Below are positions 12,001 to 23,007 of a stretch of DNA of 64,000 nt, piece by piece (position 1 is the first letter of the stretch; every line of letters starts with the position of its first letter). The notes under the pieces are model-generated. The model was not told the DNA's origin. It saw only the letters and a program-made list of their open reading frames with translations, and made no database searches. Source of the stretch: Nematostella vectensis (lineage: Eukaryota; Cnidaria; Anthozoa; Actiniaria; Edwardsiidae); NCBI RefSeq assembly GCF_932526225.1, contig NC_064034.1, positions 17,000,887-17,064,886 of the forward strand. The letters run 5' to 3'. Both the position numbers and the translations under genes were made by a program.

Positions 12001-14220
12001 ACGTAGGTGATGATGAACTAAAGGTGTATGGAGGAAGACGTATGTGATGATGATCTAAAGTTGTATGGAGGAAGACGTAGGTGATGATGAACTAAAGGTG
12101 TATGGAGGAAGACGTAGATGATGATGAACTAAAGGTGTATGGAGGAAGACGTAGGTGATGATGAACTAAATGTGTATGGAGGAAGACGTAGTTGATGATG
12201 AACTAAAGGTGTATGGAGGAAGACGTAGGTGATGATGAACTAAAGGTTTATGGAGGAAGACGTAGGTGATGATTAACTAAAGGTTTATGGAGGAAGACGT
12301 AGGTGATGATGAACTAAAGGTGTATGGAGGAAGACGTAGATGATGATGAACTAAAGGTGTATGGAGGAAGACGTAGGTGATGATGACCTAAAGGTATATG
12401 GAGGAAGACGTAGATGATGATGACCTAAAGGTATATGGAGGAAGACGTAGATGATGATGAACTTAATGTGTATGGAGGAAGACGTAGGTGATGAACTAAG
12501 GAGCTGAGGAGTAAGGAAGACGTAGGTGATGATGAACTAAAGTAGCAAAGGCGTAACAAGGAAGAAGTATTTGATGAAGAACTAAATGCGTAAGTAGGTA
12601 ATGATGAGCTAAGGAGCTAAGGTGTGAGGAAGGGTAGGACAATTTCCAAGTGCGAAGCTCAAACCTTGCTTTACTGAGTCAAAATGTGTTGAGTGCTGCT
12701 TCGTCTTTCTTTTGATTAGAAACGCGAGAAGCGAGTACTTGGCTACTGGAAGCTGCTTGTTCGAAGTCTGCTCATCAGGGAACGCTTGAAGAGAAAGTAT
12801 GAAGTGCAGGTTAGTGTCGATTACCGCTACCCACAGGCTTTGGTGTTTGTTGCACATCGTTTTAATAAAATCTTGTTCATTTGCTGTTCGCTTATCTGTC
12901 TTTCAAATCACCTCCAAATTCTCCAGTCTGCTTTATGCTGCACTAGATAGTTTTTCTTCCAGTATAACTAATGTTGGAGAGCTGCCGGAGCATATCTTTC
13001 CCATAACGTATCTCCCAAATGCAATGCAGGGATAAGATTCAACGAAAATTTTATAAAAAAAATGTGACATTTCACTGATGACACAAAAAAACCGATTCAC
13101 AGCGCTAATTGTAACCCAAAATGACAAACCAAAAAAAAATAACCTTTAATTATTGGTGTAGCATATAACAGCGCAACCAGTAAAACCGTGAACACTGAGA
13201 CTTGTTGAGACATGTTTCTAGTTGACTGTTTGAATATCTCGCGATTGGTCGAAACAAACATTCCATACATATTTTCGATGTTCACGGTTTTACTGGTCGC
13301 GCTGTAAGCAAAGATGATTTTAATCAAAACTTTCTCTTTAATTAAAGCCGCATTGTCACCAGTTTACTTCTGGTCGATTACGTAACAATATCCAATGATT
13401 TTTAACTGAAAACGCGAAAAATATTTCAAAATATTGAAAGCAGTGTGTTTTTTGGAAGTTTCTTTGAGGATGTGATTGATAATTTAGGGCGGATGGCCTG
13501 TTTAATATCTCGGATTTTAATAGATTCTTTTGTCTTTTAACGGTTGTGGTTTGCGTCGGACGTCCGGAAGTAAACTGGTGACAATACGGCTTTAAGCCTT
13601 TCCATCTGTTGGGCATAAAATTGTTGTATGTATGACCGTAGGAGTCTAGAGCAAGTTCAGAATGCGGAGAACTACTTGAAGCAGATGAGAAAGCTGTTGA
13701 TACCACATCAGTGGCCTGGCCACTCAACATGCAAGGTATAGGCAATATGAGCAAACATTATAGCAGACCTCATGGTTATTGGGAACACTATTGGTTGTAC
13801 TGCTTATTGGAGCTCAACCCATTAAACCCTCAACTGCCCTGTACTGGAAGTAGCCAAAAAAATCATAAATGCAAAATAAACAGGATAAAGGAAAACAAAT
13901 CAGCAAACATAAGTCACAAATTGATACCTTTTTCTGCACACCAGGTTGCAAAGCACATTATGGAGTAAATCTTGAAGAATTGGGCATGACACAGAATCTT
14001 TTTTTGTTAACGCTTGACAGTGGCAACTGCCTGGAGTCCGATTTTCTTTTGTTCTGATAGGAACTAAATAAATAATATTGTGTTTTCAGAGGGTAAAACA
14101 AGTGTAGATACTGATGGTCATTGCCATGTATTTCCTAAACGACGAAACAAGAAAGACAAGGTGACAGGGGAATGGACCAAATCCTGTGCTTGTGGCCTAA
14201 CCCTACCCCTAGATAAATAG
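1..14220 (+). CDS. XPC: XPC/Rad4 nucleotide excision repair protein, C-terminal part
   Basis: XPC (Rad4 family) recognises helix-distorting DNA damage and starts global-genome nucleotide excision repair in the nucleus. The N-terminus lies left of the window. Exons read: 1-58, 165-286, 1080-1113, 1184-1241, 1976-2010, 2147-2223, 2357-2401, 2483-2527, 2798-2887, 3645-3726, 9427-9520, 10428-10521, 12720-12809, 13642-13735 and 14090-14220. They sum to 1149 nt, or 382 codons plus TAG, and every phase joins. Family hallmarks visible: [10 protein letters not shown] and [26 protein letters not shown] then [46 protein letters not shown] (BHD2/3 region); [19 protein letters not shown] (BHD3); [25 protein letters not shown]; and a C-terminal HVFP...GEW.K.CACGL tail. 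The exons align with human XPC as I remember it. The junction at 1113 uses a weaker donor (GTTTGT). Four introns carry arrays made from their own splice junctions. Confidence 0.95.
281..790 (+). repeat. 59-bp minisatellite beginning at an XPC splice donor
   Basis: About nine copies of a 59-bp unit start at the exon end (AACAAG, ending at 286) and its donor GTAAACGTC. Each copy repeats AATAAG followed by GTRAACGTC, so a donor-like site recurs every 59 bp. The first copy is 57 bp. Confidence 0.9.
1262..1862 (+). repeat. 36-bp minisatellite in XPC intron
   Basis: About 15 copies of a 36-bp unit around the core CACCAAGTAGCGAGGTACTT, with point variants. Because 36 is a multiple of three, the antisense strand reads as a spurious repetitive ORF. 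I see no clear homology to the flanking junctions. Confidence 0.9.
2889..3300 (+). repeat. 64-bp minisatellite starting at an XPC splice donor
   Basis: The unit is 64 bp, built of two related halves (GGAGTAAAGCTGCG and TTAAGTAAAGCCGCG). The first half-copy is the intron start itself, GTGAGTAAAGCCGCG, directly after the exon ending at 2887. Six or so units follow. Confidence 0.85.
3712..9305 (+). repeat. Giant 35-bp minisatellite made of an XPC exon end plus its donor
   Basis: About 160 copies of a 35-bp unit (span divided by period). The first copy is the true exon-intron boundary: CTCGCCACATCAAGA is the last 15 coding nt of the exon ending at 3726, followed by GTAAGTCTCACTATGTCTAG from the intron. 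Almost every copy keeps AAGA/GTAAGT. Variants are mostly C/T (CGCC or CGTC, CATC or CACC), plus CAG for CAC and TCGC for TAGC. A few units lack one base (AGCTTCCAC). Blocks of units are themselves duplicated. Confidence 0.97.
9632..10437 (+). repeat. 27-bp minisatellite made of an XPC acceptor plus exon start
   Basis: About 29 copies of a 27-bp unit, TGTTTATATAG followed by CATTGACGGTTGTATG. The last copy is the functional 3' splice site: TTTATATAG ends at 10427 and the exon starts CATTGACGGTGTC at 10428. Both strands give long spurious ORFs because the unit is divisible by three. Confidence 0.95.
10515..12545 (+). repeat. 37-bp minisatellite beginning at an XPC splice donor
   Basis: About 53 copies of a 37-bp unit. 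The first copy is the exon end GGAAGAG (to 10521) plus the donor GTGAGTGATGATGAAC. Later copies read GGAAGAC then GTAGGTGATGATGAAC. Long sub-blocks are reduplicated; for example a variant with AACTTAATGTG and AAGGAGCTGAGGAG occurs near both 11760 and 12450. Confidence 0.95.
13165..13307. mobile_element. Short foldback (MITE-like) element in XPC intron
   Basis: Terminal arms ACCAGTAAAACCGTGAACA (from about 13176) and TGTTCACGGTTTTACTGGT (to about 13298) are inverted copies; flanking ACAGCGC/GCGCTGT extends the match. There is no coding capacity between them. Confidence 0.75.
13342..13595. mobile_element. piggyBac-style MITE with TTAA target duplication
   Basis: TTAA (13342-13345) is followed by AGCCGCATTGTCACCAGTTT. 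The other end is AAACTGGTGACAATACGGCT, followed by TTAA (13592-13595). The arms match as inverted repeats with about one mismatch in 20. TTAA duplication is typical of piggyBac-type transposases; the family assignment is inferred from that alone. Confidence 0.8.
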
Positions 14221-14324
14221 GATAGTCACCTTTTTAAAGAAATACGGTGTACTGTATTATAGTGGAACTGTAACACACAACTGTAAAAAAAAAACTATTG
14301 TACTTTTGAGTTGATGTTTGGAAG

Positions 14325-14379
14325 TTTATTCTTAACTCATAATGTAAATCTCATATAACTCTAATCAAAAAGAAATAAA
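14325..14379. terminator. Candidate overlapping poly(A) signals of XPC (+) and CENPK (-)
   Basis: AATAAA at 14374-14379 lies about 155 nt past the XPC stop. TTTATT at 14325-14330 reads AATAAA on the minus strand, about 510 nt past the CENPK stop. If both are used, the convergent 3' ends overlap. Other AATAAA copies on the plus strand lie near 14648-14670. Confidence 0.4.
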
Positions 14380-14838
14380 AGTTTTTCTTAGTCTAATTCC
14401 CTGAAATACCCATCTGTCTCGTGGCACATGCATCTTGTCTCACGTAGGGCACATCTCACATTAGTCTTACACTTGCTTTGCAGGCCAAGGGGTAAATCTA
14501 TAGAATTTTCATGGAGTAATCTTTGATTTAATGTTGTAACTATCACGCCCTAAAGCAGCCTATTCTCTGAAAGATTTGCCTTTGTAAGCATATGTTGCTC
14601 AATATTGCTGACTTCCCCCCCTTTTACTTTTTTACAGCAATGAATTCAATAAACCAATCATAAATAAATTCATTCTTAAGTTTTAGAGCGAGGTTCCATA
14701 GAATTCTATTAAGTTTATACTGGAGAAATGTACTCCAAATTTCTATCAGTAAACTTTACATGAAAAACTGGCATTGGTGTTTGTATGACTCTAACTTGGT
14801 CTGATTGCTTTCAAGGGGGTGTGGTATTGGTGTTCACG

Positions 14839-17800
14839 CTATACGTTGAATGACTCTAACTTGATCTGATTGCTATCCTGGTTATGTCTTAGCACCAATC
14901 CACAGCGCAGCAGAAGCTCTACATAGGGTGGCCAGTGGTGCGGCTGAAGCTGCATGTACGGGTCATGAGGCCTATCATGTTGTGTATTCATCAGTTCCTA
15001 GGAGGAGGTAAATAAGTCATACTACTGTACAAGGGGGTCACTTGGTACTATTGTGCACGGTCACATGGTACTTCTGTACAGGGTCACATGGTACTACTGT
15101 ACAAGGTCACATGCTACTACTGTACAGGGTCACATGATACTACTGTACAGGGTCACTTGGTACTATTGTGCACGGTCACATGATACTACTGTACAGAGTC
15201 ACATGATACTACTGTACAGGGTCACTTGGTACTATTGTGCACGGTCACATGATACTACTGTACAGAGTCACGTGGTTACTACTGTACAGGGTCACATGGT
15301 ACTACTGTACAGGGTCACATGGTACTACTGTACAGGGTCACATGGTACTACTGTACAGGGTCACATGGTACTATTGTACAGGGTCACATGGTACTACTGT
15401 ACAAGGTCACATGGTACTACTGTACAGGGTCACTTGGTACTATTGTGCACGGTCACATGATACTACTGTACAAGGTCACATGCTACTACTGTACAGGGTC
15501 ACATGATACTACTGTACAGGGTCACTTGGTACTATTGTGCACGGTCACATGATACTACTGTACAGAGTCACATGATACTACTGTACAGGGTCACTTGGTA
15601 CTATTGTGCACGGTCACATGATACTACTGTACAGAGTCACGTGGTTACTACTGTACAGGGTCACATGGTACTACTGTACAGGGTCACATGGTACTACTGT
15701 ACAGGGTCACATGGTACTACTGTACAGGGTCACATGGTACTATTGTACAGGGTCACATGGTACTACTGTACAAGGTCACATGGTACTACTGTACAGGGTC
15801 ACATGGTACTACTGTACAGGGTCACATGGTTACTACTGTACAGGGTCACATGGTACTACTGTACAAGGTCACATGGTACTACTGTACAGGGTCACATGGT
15901 ACTACTGTACAGGGTCACATGGTACTATTGTACAGGGTCACATGGTACTACTGTACAAGGTCACATGGTACTACTGTACAGGGTCACATGGTACTACTGT
16001 ACAGGGTCACATGGTTACTACTGTACAGGGTCACATGGTACTACTGTACAAGGTCACATGCTACTACTGTACAGGGTCACATGATACTACTGTACAAGGT
16101 CACATGGTTACTACTGTATGTAATGTCACATGGGTCACATGGTACTACTGTACAGGGTCACATGATACTACTGTACAAGGTCACATGGTACTAGTGTAAA
16201 GGCGGGTCACATGGTACTACTGTAAAGGGGTCTCATGATACTTCTGTACTTACAAGGCCACATGACACTAAGGGTCACACAGTACTACTGTACTGGGTCT
16301 TATTAGTTTTCAGATTTTCTATTAGAATTTAAACAAAATTAAAGTAAAAATAAACAAACAATTGCCAATTGCCACATACCTCTAACATTTCTTGTAGGGT
16401 GACATAATTTATAGTTGGATCCAGTGTCTGTTCACCTTGTAAAACAGTCTAAAAACAAATATTTCAAAATATATTTGATTAACTTGTCTACTGAAGTCTA
16501 TAAGACATTGCATTGCTGCAAAGTAATCTTAACAATTTTAAGGGCTCTCACTTTTCTTTTAACCTCCACATCTTCGAGGGTTGGAAGAGGAAAATGTTCT
16601 CGCAGAAAGACTCCCTAATAAAGAGGATAATAATAAAAAATAATAACAATAAAAGTAATAATATCAATAACAATGCTGTCAAAACAAGTTTGAGTTTGCC
16701 AGATTTCTGCACTTCACACTTCATCGCCTGGTATTTTTTGTTTGGTGAAATATAAATACTCATGCTACATGTAAAGGGCTAGTAAAAAAGCATTGTCAAT
16801 CTCAAGACAGTAAAAAAAGTACACTGCATTGTTTACAAAACTTATAAATTCTTAAGTTTTCTGTGCCTTTTTTCTATCTTTGTCCATTAACTATGTCATG
16901 TGTTTATTATTGTAACATATAATTTGTTTTTGCCCATTGACTAAGCAGTTAAATGTTTGTAATGGCTAAAAAAACCATTTGGGCTACAAATCAGCGCATG
17001 TCCAGAAATGGTTCTCAATTGTACATACCAACTTTTTCATCACCTGCTTCAGCTGTGTTTCAGCAATTCTCTGCTTTCGTTCCAGTTCCCTGACCTTGCT
17101 AGATAAGCACAGAGAAGGCACAATACCATGATTTAGTACTGTACTGTATGGCACTGTTTATCTGGCCCAAAATTAAAAATGAACTTTAATATACAGTACC
17201 TGGTTCCACTTTGAAAATTTTCTTTAGTATCCTCTATTTTCTTGGTTTTGTTTAGTAGAGAAATTTCAATGTCTTTATGCTGTTCAAGAATTTCTTTTTC
17301 CCTTCAAGTAAACCCATAATAATACTATCAATAATTACAGTACAACCACAATGGTAATTAAAGTACAAGAACATCTAAATAGTAAAAAAAATACTCATAA
17401 AACAGGAATATTCAATTTAAAATACATTTTTTTTCATCCATTTGCCTTTAGAGGACATTACATTGTTCAGGAACAGTATTAGCGAAGCTTGATTGTTACT
17501 CATGTTTACTCTGTGTTTTTTCTTCCTCGTGTCATACAGTATCACTCACCTTTCAAGCTGTTCAGCTATTTCTTTCCTTTTGGATTTTAAAATAAGCAAG
17601 GTGTCGTCCAACTGGGATGTGTTCTGTGCTAACTACAAAAATAAGAAATCTAAATGAGAGCTATGCAAACATTTTTATGGCTGCTGTAATTTCCAGAGCA
17701 GGGCTAATGTAGTGTATACTTTAGGCTGTTTCAAGATTATTTACTGTACTGAAATTTTAGTAAAAGTATTTAAGAATGAAAGAAGAGCAATTTTTAGGTA

Positions 17801-19085
17801 AATTAGTGGGTGGTTTTATGCATTCCAAGCCTACCTGACAGCAGTATTTCTTACCTGCTGTTTCAAAGATGCATCAAGATATTCCTCTTTCATTGATGGG
17901 ACTGAAAAAAGTCATATTGACATGTGCTGGGTCCAGTATACATTAAATCATGTGCTCTAATGGGATCTTGTGAGGTCTTGTTTCATAATATCTCGACCAG
18001 CTCAATACTACTCGAGAATACTAACCTTCAAATCTATAAATAATTTAACAATTTGTAAAATCACCATCAACAAGTGTGTGGTGTGGAAATACAAAATGGA
18101 TTTTATTGAATTATCATAATAAATGAAATGTTCAGGAACATTTAACAAAAGTCAGAAGAAATAACTAGCCTCATGCAACTGTATGGAAAAGAGGGTTTAA
18201 AATTCTATTAAGGAAAAAAATGCAATTTAATAGCTACTTTAAGTGTCAGTCCATATTGTGAATTACTATGACCTCAGCCTTGTAAATACCAACCTCAGTC
18301 CACTGTATTTCACTATACAGACCTTGAAAATGGTAAATAACATAATACTGTATGTATTGCATCCTTTGAATATACCTTCAACACCTGAAGATTCAATTGC
18401 TGCGTATTCTGCTTGCAGTCTCTTCTCCTTCGCTTTAAGGATTTCTTCATGAATCTGAACAAGTGATTCCATCCATTACAATATATAGAAACAAATAGAA
18501 TACATTTATTTTTTCAATGGGGAAAGAGGGCAGGAAGATCACGACAGTTAGTGGAGCCAGATGGATATTAGTGGAAATGGGAAATAAATGGCAAAAGGAG
18601 TGATTTTCAAGGGACATTGCTCTCTTTTCTCTAGAAACAGATAAAAAGCAAAGAGAGACAGCTCATTAGAAACTTGGGAAGGGGGTTCTAGTAAAGCTGC
18701 GGACAGGGTAAAGTGGAGACGCATCATCACAAACCACAAGGAGGAATCAGAAGCAAATCTAACTTTTCATTGAAGGGGGTTTTGGCTCAGTGACAAAGAG
18801 GGAAAGAGGTAATTATTTTCTACTACATATGGCTTTCTGGCAGCCCAGAGGGGGGTTTAAACCCCCTAACCCCTTCCCCCCCCCCAGATCTGTCACTAGT
18901 TTGTTTAACTCCTCTACCTTCTCCAGATTTTCTTCCCCTGGCAAAAAGCAGGTCATGTTTTCGGCTCTGCTTCTGAGACGTGCATGGGTTTGGTGGATGT
19001 GGAGCCATAGCCCTTCACACTGATCTTTCAAATCTTGCATATAACTTGTCTTTTCAGTTACAGAGGAGTTCTCTGCATCCATCAT
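14839..19085 (-). CDS. CENPK: Centromere protein K (CCAN kinetochore subunit)
   Basis: CENP-K is a coiled-coil subunit of the constitutive centromere-associated network (CENP-H/I/K/M). Exons, 5' to 3' on the minus strand: 19085-18918, 18454-18376, 17901-17855, 17632-17550, 17301-17200, 17098-17029, 16614-16552, 16427-16380 and 14997-14839. They total 819 nt (272 codons plus TAG) with all phases consistent; human CENP-K is about 269 aa. The strongest matches are at the C-terminus: FLREHFPLPTLEDVEVKRK, NYVTLQEMLE, then PHDPYM, HHWPPYVELLLRCGL and LRHN...LESF. The middle is charged coiled coil. The 18454 exon could start slightly upstream. A non-coding first exon is likely near 20.27-20.4 kb (donor CTCAAG/GTAAGAAC at 20268). 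Confidence 0.9.
15010..16290 (+). repeat. 24-bp minisatellite in the last CENPK intron
   Basis: About 50 copies of a 24-bp unit, GGTCACATGGTACTACTGTACA plus AG or GG. Variants (TGCACGGTCA, AAGGTCACATG) recur in blocks, showing segmental duplication within the array: about 15100-15270 is repeated near 15470-15640. Long ORFs across it are repeat artefacts. The array ends about 15-20 bp from the acceptor of the terminal CENPK exon but does not copy it. Confidence 0.95.
18769..18899 (-). mobile_element. Dispersed G-rich element, copy 1 (within CENPK intron)
   Basis: It shares CTGGCAGCCCA, a GGGGTTT...CCCCCTAA core, a C-rich tract and CAGATCTG with 27366-27514. It sits right after the first CENPK coding exon, so ORFs running into it are artefactual. 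The left terminal repeat is missing. Confidence 0.7.
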
Positions 19086-19808
19086 AGGAAGATTGGAACA
19101 TCCATGAACAAACTATTCCTGGTGAAAATTTGATGATGCAGTATTTTACATCAAAGGAAGCTAATTTAAGCCAAATATTTTTTTTGAATACAAAAAAAAG
19201 AGTATTTTAGAAATCTAAATCAAAGTTGCTAGAAATACTCTTATGAAAAAAATATACAGTATGTTTACCTGATCTTTACAGCATGGACAGTATGTGAACA
19301 ACAGTTTCAACCAATCATACGTGAGGTTTTCATGCAGTCAAAAGTAGACAATTCTAAACAAGTAAGTGGCCTTAATTATTGTTTGTGATTCACCAGAATA
19401 TGATTAACACTCCACGCGTCTTTTTGGGTGTTGTAGTTTTTCAGTTCACATTAATATTTAGGTGGCTAAAATCAGTAAAAATCCTTAAACATGTTACTAC
19501 TTTTTGTTTAAAGTTCCATAAAAAATTATAAATAGAGGTACCAGGATAACGTTTCAGACAAAATCTAAAAAACTGCATGATTTTCTTGAATGTGTGCTGA
19601 CAATAACAGAATTTAGTTATATGGTGGATTGAAATTTATTGTGATTCAAGCGATTTGCACAGGGTTTCACAGCCTTAACACGTGTCATGCAAGTCAGATA
19701 GACTGGCTTTAATCTTTAATTATCAAGATCCCGGGAAATTTATCAGGAAGATTTCAAATAGTCCTCAGCTACTTAGCTTATATTTCTTACTGAACACCCC
19801 CCCACCCC

Positions 19809-19839
<31 letters not shown>

Positions 19840-20267
19840 ACACACACAGAAACAAACACATGCCTCTTCTCTGCTTCCCGTACTTCAAAGGTTTAGGAGT
19901 ATGTGTGTTTTCCCACACATCGGTGAGAATCGGGGTGGTTGTCGAACAGTGCCAAAACAGTGCCTGAGTACCCCACCCCCCCCCCCCGTTTGCCATCTTA
20001 CATTCATAACCAGTTGTTAATTTATTGATATTTTTAAATATTTAAAAATATTCAGCGCGAAAATAATGCTATTTTAAATAAGGTGAGGTATGTTAATATC
20101 TATCCATTTGTAATTTTTAATAAGGAGTACTTATTTGATCAACAAAGAGTCAAGAATTGAAAGAAGAGTCTGAAAAGTCCGTTCGATGACACGATCTCAA
20201 AACATAGAAACGAAACCTTTTCGAATGTCTCATCCATAACGTGATATCTAGGTATCTGCGTTCTTAC

Positions 20268-20714
20268 CTTGAGTTATCCTAGAAACCTGCCACGGTGTGA
20301 ATACAAAAACAAAATCTTGGACTTTGTTGTCTTCAGATTGCAAATCTAGCGCCAAACACAACGGAACATGCCCCGACAAGCTCCGAGCGCGCGCGATTCC
20401 GAGTCACGTGATTACATTATGATTGACATTTGAGAATGAATGAAACCCACTCTGAGACACTAGTGTCAAAACCAGCCAATCAGAACGCACGCTCTACAGT
20501 TGATATAGCAACATTTTGAAGTTAAAAGAAAAGGGCAATGGCGTCGGTTACGTCCCGTAGTAAACTTTTTCTCTAAACAAGGGCAAGGCACGCACTAATT
20601 CTGCTAAAGCAGTCCTCGCGGCCTACAAACAGCCCCGAATCACTCGAATTTTGCACGGATTCTTTGAAGCCGGTCTGGGCTGTCGATCGGAGGTGTGAAC
20701 CTGAAAGTTCTCAG
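20268..20714. promoter_or_regulatory. Probable bidirectional promoter of CENPK (-) and HBP1 (+)
   Basis: Two splice donors point away from each other: CTCAAG/GTAAGAAC on the minus strand (exon end 20268) and TTCTCAG/GTGAGTTAGG on the plus strand (exon end 20714). They look like the ends of 5' untranslated exons of CENPK and HBP1. Between them are a palindromic E-box TCACGTGA (20404-20411), CCAAT (20476-20480), and TTTGAA (20515-20520), which resembles a cell-cycle CHR element. Locally the DNA is CpG-rich (GCGCGCGCG near 20388). There is no obvious TATA box. Confidence 0.5.
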
Positions 20715-23007
20715 GTGAGTTAGGAACTTTTTCATTCAAAACTGCGTAGGAATCTCAAGGGTTATTGATAAGTAAATTCGATAAACAGCTGAGCTGTATG
20801 GTTCAGGCGAAGTTACAAAGTTTAAAATTCTATCATCCCTACAAGAGGCAGATAAAACCCGTATCAACCAAGTTCAAATTCTCCACTAAGATAGGAGTAA
20901 ATGATGATATTTTGTATTGGATATTCACGTTATTCAGCTCTGCTGCTGTGACTTGATTATTTTGATTTCACTAACAATCAGTTAACAATGGGACCGTACA
21001 ATCTTATAAACAATTAAATCGAGCTTGCAAGAACTTGAACCAGAAATTCTAACCTGAAATTAAAATGTCCTTATTCTCATTTAGCTTTGTAGTGCATTAT
21101 CGCTGAATTTTCTATAGTCTATCTCCGGTATTCCCGCTCATTTTAGCTGCGCTGTCACCTTGTATTTTTGATAGTGTCCGATAACTAAACATTTCCCTTC
21201 GGAACTAGAGGGTGATTTTTAAACTCAAGACTATTTCATTTCCTTGCAGTTCAATGGGTTCTGCTGGTCTGTAGCATTTCAATGGTTTCTGTGCGGTCTT
21301 GCGAGCACTGTCGGCGAATGAAATTCCTTTACATAAAACTTGTTGAGAAGTCAGTGAGATCGCTGATCATTTGCGGGATTTCACACTGATTTTATTACGA
21401 TTTCAAAGGCGTTGAAAGGTCGTGACAAAGTTATTACACAAAGATCGATCGCTCATATAAAGAAAATCTTTTAGCGCAGATTTTTATTCATTTCGACGGT
21501 TGTTATTTAAGTTAATCGAGGAATTTTATTGTAAGAACGTAATTATATGCAGTGTACCATTTGGGCTTTGTTATGTAAATATATATGGGGTGATTGCTCC
21601 CCGGTTGTGGTTTTATAGCTTCATTGTCTTTCCCTAAACAATGTACTCTTTTTAAAATACAATGAAACAACATTTAGACAAAAGCGACCGAAGCAACAGA
21701 GCTTGCACCGACAGCTAAGCATAATTTTACTTACTTCTGCCGTGATTTGCTCCTGAATCAATTTTTGGTGTTAAATAATACTTGTCAACACTATCAACAA
21801 TAGAAAACGTTTGGGAAACGTCCTGCGACTCTGTCCGTGCTTATTTAAACTATAACTTAGTGCATTTTCTTGAATTGAAACTCGCTTACTGGTGCTGTAT
21901 GAAAGTTGGAAACCGTCTAACCAGTTCTGCATCACAGATGCAAAATATTTATTTTAGATTTAGAGAAAACGCTTCCGTTTTGTGGACTGTTAAGTCGATA
22001 TCGCTAAGTTGCTTGTGTTTGAGACACACTTTTAGTCGCGGTGGGACGCGAGCCAGGCGCGCGAACTCACTAAAACTGCGTTCATGCGAACTTTGTGATT
22101 GAAATCCGGGCCTGCGACTCTATATTTCATAAATATGCAACGATGGAAATTTTTATCTCATTGTTATTTAGAATTCAGCCCTCTAATAGCATGCACTGAC
22201 AAACTTCTAAATTTATCGGGGTAGAAATAATATATAGATATTACAGATGTGAGCACGTCTCTTTTTCTCTGTCATCACCAGCACCTTTGTAAGAGTTTAT
22301 TAGAAGAGCCATCTCGATATTCGGGCGTGTCTTGTTACGTTTTCCGCGGTTTCTATTGGAGAGTTCTTGGCCCGCCAACTGAAATTGACATCTTGGGTCG
22401 TCCATTGTCTAGTCTCGACAAGATTGACAGACTTTTATTAAAACTTTCATGAAGAAGATTAAAGTCGATTATGAAGTGATAGAGATAGTATCGCTGTCAT
22501 GAGCCATGACTACCAAATATTAACATATTAGCGTCTTTTTATAACCCGCAAATTGATGGCTAAATCTATCTCGGAATATTTGGGTTTTTAATTGGATTGA
22601 ATTTTCTTACTGAAAATGCATATATGAATCGCGTATTATGCAGATATTTTATACATTTTCCGCGAAATAATACTAATCTAGGTACAGTCATGCATAGTTT
22701 TTGGTTCTATACTCCCTGTTAGCCAAATACTCGTTTTATTGCAACTTTTATCAAGTATCTCATTTTAAAACAAGCTAGGTCCATTATATAGGTCTTTTCG
22801 GGGTCTTTTCGTGAACCGCTAAACTGCGATAAGCTGTTTCGCCAAGACAGGCCCGTGCGTGCTCTTACCTAGAGCCAGCTCGTGCTGTGATTGGCTATCG
22901 ACCCTTGCAATCAGCACTAATGTCGCGGGGAGTCGAAATCCGTTTGAACTGTTGAATGACCTTCAAAATACTACCCCACAAATGACAAAGAAAGACAAGT
23001 AGAGAAT
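20715..23007 (+). other. HBP1 first intron region, nothing assignable
   Basis: An AT-rich stretch between the candidate untranslated exon and the first coding exon. I see no coding exon, array or terminal repeat here. Confidence 0.4.

Noticed and set aside
14894-15010. Plus-strand exon reading APIHSAAEALHRVASG after the XPC stop
   Set aside because: The opposite strand encodes the CENPK C-terminus (PHDPY...WPPYVELLLR), a far better match.
15053-16199. ORFs up to 197 codons (LLYRVTWYYC-type)
   Set aside because: Open because the 24-bp unit is divisible by three in all frames; no splice or start context.
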